64,000 bases of DNA. Source: Helicoverpa zea. Taxonomy: Eukaryota > Arthropoda > Insecta > Lepidoptera > Noctuidae. Every line of letters starts with the position of its first letter. Positions within the stretch are counted from its first letter, which is position 1. A model generated the notes under the pieces. That model saw nothing but the letters and a program-made list of their open reading frames with translations, had not been told where the DNA came from and did not search any database. Location of the stretch: contig NC_061480.1 of NCBI RefSeq assembly GCF_022581195.2, positions 3,038,001-3,102,000 of the forward strand, in the 5' to 3' direction. Below, in pieces: positions 1-9,153 of the stretch. Position numbers and translations under genes: made by a program.

Positions 1-1125
1 ATTACCATCTTTTTGTTTCGACAATCGGTTAAAACAGGGTGTTTAAATTATTGCCACTCTCGTTCCTATCTCTAAAAAGTGTATTATTTTAGTTTTTTAA
101 GTTATATATAGGGTGTTACAATTAGATATTTACACTTAAACTAATAATATACATAAGACTAAAATTATATGGCGGTCTAGTATCATGATTAGCTTTACCG
201 TGGGCTGCGACTGGCCGCCGACTTCCAGACTTCAAAAAATCTTGAAGTCGCTTTTCGACATTGAGTTACAATTGTTAACACTATTTCAGTTTTAGACATC
301 GACTTCCAGACTTAAAAAATGGAAGTCGTTTTTGAGACATTTGTGCAGTTATGGCGGATACATTTCAGTAATTGGGTATAAAAATATGTAGGTATACAAC
401 TTATACCTGATATTTTTTATATAAAATAATAGTGCTTATTCAAACAATTTACTGATTTCTCAAAAAACATGCGAATTGAGAACCCCCTTTTTAGAAAGTC
501 GATTAAAAATTAACAATTTGAAATACAATACTGAAATTCTCAAAATAACACATTTGCATACCTATTTTTATACACAAAAACCGTCATATTTTATCAAAAT
601 GTTCATTTCTTCAACAATAAATTAATTAAAAAGCCTATAGTACCGTTTTAAATACCTTCTTTACCCAGCTGCGTCAGAAGTCAGCCGCATCCTCTAAGAC
701 GTATCGAATAATATAATATATTATATACGTCACGATTTTTGGCAGTTTTCAGAGGGCACACCTCAAAATACGCTCCTGGAATTAAAAAAAAAAAAACATT
801 ATATTAGTATTTAAAAATAGTTGGTAAAGAATCAACCTCTCAAGTATGAATGTAGGTTCGATTCCAAGTACCAATGCAACTTTTCTAAGTTTGAATGTAC
901 TTTCTAAGTATATCTTGGACACCAATGACTGTGTTTCGGATAGCACGTTAAACTGTAGGTCCCGGCTGTCATTGAACATCTTTGGTAGTCAAAATCAAAG
1001 TTTCAAGAACGGCTGAACCTTGGATGACAAAGGTGGGTAAGCAGCTTAGAACATGGAGAAGGACATAGGATTTTGATCTGCATTCGGATACGGGAGGGTC
1101 AAAAAGGCAGTGGGTGAAACGGCCA
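1..1125. other. AT-rich 3' flank of dishevelled with a SINE remnant
   Basis: No exon is recognisable on either strand. About 815-1000 is a plus-strand SINE head: a tRNA-like part with a B-box-like GGTTCGATTCC near 851, then the body shared with the full copy at 44405-44745. About 200-340 holds short repeats of the form GACTTCCAGACTT. I looked for a further dishevelled exon encoding the EFFVDVM-type C-terminus known from vertebrate homologues and did not find one. Confidence 0.5.
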
Positions 1126-1612
1126 GTAGATACACACCGTTATAGGAAGAGCACGGGCCGGTCCGGCTCGGGCACGGGCTCGGGCGCGGCGGAGGAGGAG
1201 GAGGAGGTGGACTGGCGCTGCTACAGTAGATACACACCGTTATAGGAAGAGCACGGGCCGGTCCGGCTCGGGCACGGGCTCGGGCGCGGCGGAGGAGGAG
1301 GAGGAGGTGGACTGGCGCTGCTACAGTAGATACACACCGTTATAGGAAGAGCACGGGCCGGTCCGGCTCGGGCACGGGCTCGGGCGCGGCGGAGGAGGAG
1401 GAGGAGGTGGACTGGCGCTGCTACAGTAGATACACACCGTTATAGGAAGAGCACGGGCCGGTCCGGCTCGGGCACGGGCTCGGGCGCGGCGGAGGAGGAG
1501 GAGGAGGTGGACTGGCGCTGCTACAGTAGATACACACCGTTATAGGAAGAGCACGGGCCGGTCCGGCTCGGGCACGGGCTCGGGCGCGGCGGAGGAGGAG
1601 GAGGAGGTGGAC
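1126..1612. repeat. 100-bp tandem repeat, five copies, overlapping the last dishevelled exon
   Basis: A core from AGTAGATACACACCG to GGAGGTGGACT occurs five times at an exact 100-bp period. Copies are joined by the short filler GGCGCTGCTAC, and by eye the cores are identical. The copy nearest exon 6 (about 1526-1612) is part of the dishevelled last exon; the other four lie past its stop codon. Since 100 is not a multiple of three and every frame of the unit meets a stop, the array cannot be read through as protein. Identity this high means recent amplification or an assembly duplication. Confidence 0.9.
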
Positions 1613-4600
1613 TTGCGCTCGGGCTCCCGCTCCTTGGCCGTGAGGCGCTCGGAGCCGCCGCTGGAGCCCCCGCTGCCCGACACCACGCTCTCCTCGCGGT
1701 TGTAGCTGGAACAACACATTCATCATTATTAATCCTACTAAAACACATTTACATGAGGATCGTGAGAACTACTCATGACCAATTTCCCTTATGTGCTCTT
1801 TTATGTACTTGAATTCCTATTATAAACTACCTTATTTACTCTTTTATGTACAACTCTTACACATAACCCCATGTACATCATCATCATCCTCCTGCCCTTA
1901 TCCCAATGTTATTTGTGGTCCCCGCAGCATGTTTTCTCCTTCCGTCATCTCACAAGTGACATTCTTCATAGCCATGTCGACTTCTATCATATGCGTTTAC
2001 CGCCCCATTAAATATTTGCTCCTATATGACCTAGTGTTTCACCCCATATAACCTAGTATTTCACCCACATATAACCTAGTATTTCGCCCACATATAACCT
2101 AGTATTTCACCCACATAATAATATAACCTAGTATTTCACCCACATATAACCTAGTATTTCAACCCCATTGAATCTAATGTTTCACCCCCATTCAACCTAG
2201 CGTTTCACCCACATTTTACCCAGTTTTTGCCCCCCTTAATATCAGAGCACCCTGTATAACATGTGTACGACTCCCCCTTAATATCAGAGCACCCTGTATA
2301 ACATGTGTACGACTCACCCATATACAGTGTGTTCGCTGTTGACGCAGGAGGAGTACTTGAAGGGTATCGGCTGGTAGCCGTACGAGCCCGCGTACGGCAT
2401 GTAGCCGGGACCCATTATGCTGGAACAAATACGATTAATATTAATGTTGTAACACCCTTTTTTATCGTCCCACTGCTGGGCAGCAGCCTCCTCTCACACG
2501 GAGAAGGATTGAGCATTAATCACCGCGCTTGCTCAATGGGGGTTGGTGATTTCACACTTTAGAGTCCAGGTTTCTTCAAGATGTTTTCCTTCACCTTTTT
2601 ATCAGCCGTGTACTTTAAACTTTGGTTTGGGTAATTCAAACTAGATAGGTCTACGTAATATTCTTCTGCATTTAGTAAAATTACTAGCCAAAACTTACTT
2701 GAGAAGTTGAAAGACCTAAACCTAAAAGATTTGACTGTCAAACATGGAACGCTACTAAATCGTAGACCACACATACTGCGAACATTTTACATAAAAATTT
2801 GACGTTTTGTCATCGGTCGGGTTATACCCGCCATCTGTTGTTATTTGTACACGTTTTGGCTCACGGCTCGGCGAATAGGGTATAGGTGCAACTTACTTGG
2901 GGTTAGGCAGCGGCGCGAGAGTGTCACTCAGCACACTGTCCGCGTCAGTCCCGCGCAGGCGCAGCGCCGCCAGCTGCGCGCACAGCTCGCCCGCCACGTA
3001 GTAGCACTGCTCCGAGAACGTTATCTTGTTCACCGTGTGACGGATGAAGCCCGCCTGGGAACAATAAAACAAATATAAATACAGGCCAAAGTAGGCTGAA
3101 AATCATCACTTTTCGAAAGTCAAATTTATATAAGACAGTCCCCAAAACACTCTCACCAAATTCACCTAGTTTTTCTGCCCATATTCAACCTAGTGTTTAG
3201 ACCTTAATTTTGCTCTCAAATGACTCAATATTTTTTATTTTTCGTCCCCATTAGACTTAGTGTTTCGCCCACATTTAACATAGTTATATTATAGTGTATC
3301 GCCCTTATTTATCCCAGTGTTTCACCCTCCCATTATCCTAGTATTTCGCCCCAATCTAACCTAGTGTTTCACCCCAAATTAACCTAGTGTTTCTTCCCCA
3401 TGTAACCTGATGTTTTGCCCATTTAACTTAGTATTTTGCCCCTAGTGCTTAGTCACTATTTAACCTAGTACCTCTATATTGCCCCTGTAATACCTAGTGT
3501 TTCGCCCCTATATTACTTAGTATTTTACCCCTATTGCTTAGTTACTATTTCTAGGACCTAGTGTTCGCCCCGTTCGTCGATCCCACAGTGCCTAAAGACA
3601 AAAGTCTTCAATCAGTGCGTCCTACCTGTCATGACTTACGGAGCCGAAACGTGGACACTGACGGTACGGCTGGTCCACAAGTTCAAAGTCGCTCAGCGGG
3701 CTATGGAAAGAGCTATGCTCGGCGTTTCTCTGAGGGATCGCATCAGAAATGAGGTAATCCGTCAGAGAACCAAGGTCATCGACATAGCCTACCGAATCAG
3801 CAAGCTGAAGTGGCAGTGGGCTGGCCATATTAGCCGAAGAACCGATAACCGTTGGGGTAAACGAGTTCTAGAGTGGAGACCACGCCTCGGCAAACGTAGT
3901 GTAGGACGTCCTCAGGCACGGTGGAGTGATGACTTGCGCAAGACGGCTGGCAGGAGCTGGATGCGAGAAGCCGAAAATAGATCTCAGTGGCGTGCACTTG
4001 GAGAGGCCTATGTCCAGCAGTGGACTGCGATAGGCTGATGATGATGATGATGATGATGAGTGTTCGCCCCCACCTAAGTGTTTAGCCCACATGTAATCTC
4101 ATATTTCGCCCCCATTTAACCTCATATTTCGCCCCCATTTAACCTCATATTTCGCCCCCATTTAACCTCATATTTCGCCCCCATTTAATCTCATATTTCG
4201 CCCCCATTTAACCTCATATTTTGCCCCCATTTAACCTCATATTTCGCCCCCATTTAACCTCATATTTCGCCCCCATTTAATCTCATATTTCGCCCCCATT
4301 TAACCTCATATTTCGCCCCCATTTAACCTCATATTTCGCCCCCATTTTTCCTAATGTTTGACTCCTCCTCACCTTGAGCATGTGCGAGGCGTACTTCCTG
4401 GCGTCGCGTCGGTCCGCGATGCCGGCGACGTGCTGCAGGATCCAGTCCACCACGTCGGCGCCGATGAACGCGTTCGGTATAGTTATTTTGAGCCACATGC
4501 GGTCGCGGATTTCTAGGCCTGGGGGAATAAATAGTTACGGAATATTATTACCCATTTTAAGAAAAAAAAAAAAATTTTGTTACTAGTAATTGCCCGCTGT

Positions 4601-7600
4601 TTCACCCGTGTCTCAGGGGAAATTCTATCCGTACCGGGATAAAATATAGCCTATGTTACTTGGAAAGAGTGTAGCTAAATTTTTATTTCATATCGGATCT
4701 CTAGTTTCAAAACTTTTGGAGAAGTTGCTAAGAAATCAAACGCAATAGCCTCGAGCAAGAATAAAGACGAAAAATAAATGTAGTAGGCAAAAAATATTGG
4801 ACACCTTTTTATTTTTATAATTTGTAATATTTTACGAAACAGTGACATCATACGAAAATTGAACGTCCTGTATCTTCGTTATTTTAATTTTCAGGTGTAG
4901 AATTTAAGAACTTTAAAATACATAAAACGTAATAAATACTTAAAAACTCACCCGATTCAGGCCTCAGCATAGCCCTAACCACAATAGCCATGTCCATATT
5001 GACAGAGAGCTGGGGCTCCAACGCTCCCGCCGGCAGCGTCGACGCGTCCGAAGCCCCGCGCTCCGATACTGACGATACCGGGAGCGCGGAGAGCGATGGA
5101 GGGGGCGGCGGGTAGGCCTCGCGTAGGGCTTGGGTGTGAGCTACCCATGCGCCTGGAAAAAGAAAATTTTATTTATTTAAAGAACTAAAAACAAGTTTTA
5201 TTGCGTATGTAAGGATGCATATACACAACGACAAGATAAAAATGATATATATAATAAATATGCGTTTTAAAACGCGCAATACGGCTCTCGGTCAACATAA
5301 TGCTGCTAGCCGAAACGAGACGGAGTCCCACGATGGTTTACTAAGTATTTAAGTCTTTAAGTATTTAGTTAAGTGTGGCCCTTTTTTATGGGAAATTATC
5401 AAATGCCGGTTCCCGCTGTGGGTGTAGCATTAGGGAGTATCAGACTCTTACGCGATCTAACACTGAAAGATTTTGTTTCAAAAACTTACAGTTGGTCCTG
5501 CTTGTAATCTCACTACTCATTTTGTGTCCTGCACGACTGGCTGATCTCCTTATATGAGAACAGTCAACAATCGATTAGGGAGCCGTTATTACAGATTTAT
5601 AGGTTACTGACCTGGATCAATAGGCCTCACAGGCTCTGTTCTAGGAATAGTGAAGTACCCCTTAGGGTTGGGGTCCCAGCACTTGGCGACCACCAGCTTG
5701 ATGGGCCCCGGCTTCTGCACCACCTCGCGGAGCACGCGCACCGCCTCATCATTCGTCATGTCTTCAAAGTTCACGTCGTTCACCTGGAATTTTACAAGTT
5801 TTTATTAGACAAAACAATTTGGGCATTTAAAGATAGTTTTAAATTATGACATGTAGTCAGAAGCCAGTAAGTCTGACAACCAGTCTAACCAAGGGGTATT
5901 GGGTTTCCCGGATAACTGTGTTGAGGAGGTCAGATAGGCAGTCGCTTCTTGTAAAGCGGTCCGGTTAGACATGAAGCCGACTCCAACATAGTTGGGAAAA
6001 AGGCTCGAAGGATGATGATTAAAGATAGTTTTAAATTATGACATGTTTCCTGCAGTTTCAGCTGATTCCTGTGGTGAATACCTTCTTCCTGCACCTTGTT
6101 AATTTAAACTACATAAATAGTAGCTTCCGCCCGCGGCTTCGCCCGAATCGCGTTCGGTTATATCGCGTTGACGAGAGAACTCTTCAAAAGCCCGGGATAA
6201 AAACTATCCTATGTTCTTTCTCAAAGTCAACTCTATCTCCATACCAAATTTTATTTAATTCAGTTCAGTGGTTTAGACGAGAAAGCGTGACAGACAGAGT
6301 TACCTTCGCATATATAATATTAGTAGGAATTTGGTGTTTAAAGCTTAATTTCTTAAGCTGCTATGCTAAGCTTCTCATTAAGCTGAACTGTATAAAATAA
6401 TTTGTTAGAGACAGTCAAATACAATTTCTTGGGTTTCTAAATATTGCAACATGTTCCCTTCAGTTGCAGCTGTATACTGAGGCATCTACTTCCCGCACCT
6501 GGATAATTTATTGATATAAACCTTTATTTCTTAACTACTTCTTTAATTAATAGATTGATGAAATTGGAATTTAAAATAAATGTCCGAATTATTCAAAATA
6601 AACTACTTCTCAAGTAGCCTAGGTCTTTTCTCTGGCTCTAGTCTATCTGTGTATGGATAGACAGATATACTATCTCTTAATAACAGTAGACAGTAATTAA
6701 AAATATGGTATTTAATTGTTTATGCTAATGTAGAATTCCTTTGGTATATGTTGTGCTAATGTTAGGCTATATTACTGACAAGTTTCTTTGTTTTAGAGTG
6801 AAAGAATGAAAACAGGCATATTTCATTATAAAACAATAAGTAGAATTTTATTAAGAATGCATGCAGTTGTATTATGTTGATGAATTTCATATCATTATAC
6901 TTTTAGTTTTACCAGATAGTGTCCAGATTATATGATTGATTTGAATTAGCTATCATTTAGACATACATATTTGTCACTTTACATAATTTAGACTGGGTAT
7001 ATTACATTTTATAATATGTCACCACTTCCTGTGTGTTTTTGGGAATGAGTAGAGGAACAATATCCATCTATACTTATAAATAAACAGGAATCAATTTTTG
7101 TTTGTTAATGCTTCAAAACTCCTGAACCGATTTGAAAAATTCTTCCATTGTTGGAAAGCTAGACTATCTCTGATTAATATGGGCTATATTTTATCCAGGT
7201 ATGAGAAGAATTTCCCACAGAATGCAGGGAAGGGAAGGGAAACTGGGGGCAGCAGCTAGTCCTACTTTATATCCATATGATATTGATGATGACCTTAGAT
7301 ACTCTCGGCCTTACTACAAAAACTTTAACCCCTGTTTTACACTTGTCTAATAAAATTTTGGCTGCAAAATGAACTGTATGTCAACGTCATAATTTGACAT
7401 TTTTTTAGACAAGGCATAAACTGACGTTTAAAAGTTTTTGTGGTAAGACGGAGTATGTTTTTCTCATAGATATATCTAGAAATATTGTCTAACTATAAGG
7501 AACCATTATACATACATACTTTATAACTTATCATTTACAATGTCATATGTTTTTTGTATACACAATTATAAATTCTACTCTACATAACACATTGATCATC

Positions 7601-8795
7601 TGCCTAGCCTTTTCCCAACTAAGTTCGGGTTGGCTGCCAGTCTAACTGGATGCACTTGAGTAGCTATCTGACCTCTTCAAACCCAGTTACCCGGACACCA
7701 CTATACTCCTTGATAAGACTGGTTTTCGAATTTGTAGCTTTTGAGTGCTCTCCACAAATCATACCTTCCAAAACATGATCCAAATCATACATTCCTGTTA
7801 TGACAAAGATGGTCACCCATCCACAGAACAACTTTGACAATAATTAATTTGGACTAGAGTTTATCCAAGACAAGAGTCAAATATAAAGTAAATAATACTA
7901 TAATAAGTAAACACACCTGTAATATCATGTCTCCCGGCTCTATCCTCCCATCCAGAGCCACAGCACCTCCTTTCATAATGCTGCCAACATATATTCCACC
8001 GTCTCCACCCTTATTTGACTGGCCAACTATAGATATACCCAGGAAATTCACAGTATCCATGTTCAGAGTCACCGTGATAATGTGCATAGACATCGTAGAG
8101 TCAGTTATAGATGAATAGGAGGAGGTTCTAGACATGACTTGCGGCCTCTTTCGTCTCCTTTGTGGCCTTTTACGAGAACTCACTTGCAGGTGAGAAACAC
8201 TGCTGCATTCAGTCAGGGCTCGGTCTACGGAGGCGTTAGTGTGCCTCCCAGTCGTCGTGGTGATTTCTGACTGGCTGTCGAACAAACTTGTGGAGTCTAA
8301 GTCAGAACTGAGCACGGAAGCTGTCTCGTATTCCAACCCATGGTTGCCATATTTTGAGTGGCCGTTTATCCGTAATCCACGGTATTTATACTTGTCGCAG
8401 GACGCTCTGTGGCCGGGACGGGAGCTGATGGTGCTGTCCGTATCGGTGCAGGTGTCCCGGGTGACGGGCGCCGGAGCCCCGTGAGTTTGTTTGCCTTTCC
8501 CTGCATTGCTATCAGTACACTGTGAAGCTCCGTCCGAAGGGTTCGAGCCCTCGGCAGACACTAGCCACGACACTACACGACCGTTAAAACACGGTAAATG
8601 AGCGTTATCGTCAACAATTTCCTCTTTAACAACACCGAAATCATCGTCCATGGATTTAAAGAAAAACTTATAGTTCGGTCGATTCAACTGGTTTTTGAAG
8701 TCCAACAAAGTCACTTTCTCCGGTGAGATAGGTATTTTCACTAGGTACGGCGTTTCTTCATCGTCTATGTAATAAATAACTTTCGTCTCCTCCAT
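1540..8795 (-). CDS. dsh: Segment polarity protein dishevelled (DIX-PDZ-DEP scaffold)
   Basis: Cytoplasmic scaffold that passes Wnt signals from Frizzled to the beta-catenin and planar-polarity branches. Seven coding exons on the minus strand: 8795-7917, 5783-5612, 5152-4952, 4518-4373, 3054-2897, 2419-2318, 1705-1540; all junctions are GT/AG and in phase, giving 607 codons. The first exon alone encodes 293 residues: the DIX domain (about 1-85, starting MEETKVIYYIDDEETPYLVK), a basic Ser/Thr-rich linker, and the first half of PDZ (from about 239; IVGQSNKGGDGGIYVGSI, with LGIS at the ligand groove). Exon 2 ends PDZ. Exons 3-5 carry DEP (about 400-490; MWLKITIPNAFIGADVVDW). The length is near that of fly Dsh. 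The model stops at TAA in the 100-bp repeat after PDRPVLFL, so the C-terminal end is uncertain and the usual terminal motif is absent. Confidence 0.93.
2020..2235. repeat. Degenerate ~23-bp minisatellite, dishevelled intron
   Basis: About eight imperfect units of AACCTAGTATTTCACCCACAT lie between exons 6 and 7. The same family recurs at 3150-3571 and 4059-4362 in the neighbouring introns, so one satellite has spread through three dishevelled introns. Confidence 0.75.
2236..2317. repeat. Tandem duplication next to the exon 6 donor
   Basis: The motif ATCAGAGCACCCTGTATAAC occurs twice about 55 bp apart, each copy followed by ATGTGTACGACTC. The second copy lies directly against the 5' splice site of dishevelled exon 6 (exon end 2318). 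Confidence 0.6.
2456..2620 (+). mobile_element. Dispersed lepidopteran repeat (TTTTTATCGTCCCACTGCTG family)
   Basis: A short non-coding element starting with TTTTTATCGTCCCACTGCTG and containing TTGCTCAATGGGGGTTGGTG. A related, interrupted copy lies at 56221-56460 and a fragment in the opposite orientation near 48405-48450. Probably SINE-like; it lies in a dishevelled intron. Confidence 0.6.
3150..3559. repeat. Degenerate ~23-30 bp minisatellite, dishevelled intron
   Basis: About fifteen imperfect units of the CCTAGTGTTTCGCCCC type. It belongs to the same array as 4059-4362; the RTE insertion at 3572-4058 splits the two parts. Confidence 0.7.
3572..4058 (+). mobile_element. RTE-type non-LTR retrotransposon, 5'-truncated, with 12-bp TSD
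   Basis: An open frame ending at TGA 4038 encodes about 150 residues of the C-terminal end of an RTE-type reverse transcriptase (MTYGAETWTL, KWQWAGHISRR, GRPQARWSDDLRKTAG). The stop is followed by (TGA)n, the simple-repeat tail usual for RTE elements. The 12-bp sequence AGTGTTCGCCCC lies directly before (3560-3571) and after (4059-4070), so this is a recent target-primed insertion into the intronic minisatellite. The endonuclease and the reverse transcriptase core are missing. A near-identical shorter copy lies at 20376-20513. Confidence 0.88.
4059..4362. repeat. 23-bp minisatellite next to dishevelled exon 4
   Basis: About ten nearly identical 23-bp units (CATATTTCGCCCCCATTTAA plus CCT) with occasional T/C changes. 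The array ends about 10-20 bp from the exon 4 donor (exon end 4373), so on the transcript it starts almost directly after the 5' splice site. Confidence 0.92.
5375..5580 (-). mobile_element. Degenerate dispersed repeat (TATGAGAACAG / CTGATCTCC family)
   Basis: Contains GGCTGATCTCCTTATATGAG. Related copies occur at about 15280-15600, 47700-47900, 53190-53320 and 55790-55945, in both orientations. Non-coding, probably SINE-like. It lies in the intron between dishevelled exons 2 and 3. Confidence 0.5.
5784..7916 (-). other. Large first dishevelled intron filled with SINE-like repeats
   Basis: No exon was found. About 5860-6018 and 7590-7720 (opposite orientation) are copies of the AGTTGGGAAAAAGGCTCG SINE. 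About 6112-6325 is the repeat starting GCTTCCGCCCGCGGCTTCGC and ending in TATAATATTAGTAGG. About 7075-7260 is a diverged relative. A MITE lies at 7307-7452. The intron splits the PDZ domain. Confidence 0.6.
7307..7452. mobile_element. ~146-bp MITE, copy 1 of 3
   Basis: The ends GGCCTTACTACAAAAACTTT and AAGTTTTTGTGGTAAGACGG are imperfect inverted repeats, and TTTTTTAGACAAG-type motifs are mirrored inside. Two further copies lie at 27423-27568 and 59310-59454, each in an intron or intergenic gap, which confirms a mobile family without coding capacity. Confidence 0.8.
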
Positions 8796-9153
8796 TTTTA
8801 ATGCATTTATTTATTGAATAACAACACCCTTACGATCTATAAATATCGGTCGCCATCACAAATATGGCGATAAATATAGTACCGCTATTCGGCACCGCGG
8901 GGAGCTGCTGTCGCTTTCTTTTATCACTACGTTCGGATACACACACAAAACTAAAAAAAACCGTAACCGGAAAGAAAACATGGAGGTCCATTGGCTTTTC
9001 TATGATAGTCTATAGTTTTTCTAAGTTATCTGTGACATTTGTTTATTAATTTTGAATTCAAAATAGTCGTTTTAGTTTGTTGTCTTGACGAATTTACGAA
9101 TTTGATTGCTTTATTTCGGTTCTATCACCAAATCTTATTGAAAAGCACTGAAA
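8796..9153. promoter_or_regulatory. Shared divergent promoter of dishevelled and Spc24
   Basis: Only 358 bp separate the two start codons. The gap contains CAAATATGGCGATAAATATA near 8860, a short GC-rich core (GCACCGCGGGGAGCTGCTG) and CCATTGGCTTTTC near 8990, which includes an inverted CCAAT box. No TATA box is at an obvious distance from either start. A bidirectional housekeeping-type promoter is inferred. Confidence 0.6.

Noticed and set aside
815..1000. Possible tRNA gene from GGTTCGATTCC
   Set aside because: The context matches the SINE head at 44405 and 23515; no cloverleaf can be completed.
1046..1748. Proline/cysteine-rich open frames of 60-100 codons in the 100-bp repeat
   Set aside because: They are other frames of the tandem repeat and contain stops once per unit; only the dishevelled frame joins to an upstream exon.
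5867..6020. Regulatory element conserved in many introns (AGTTGGGAAAAGGCTCGG)
   Set aside because: The many copies in both orientations and the tRNA-like head show it is a SINE family.
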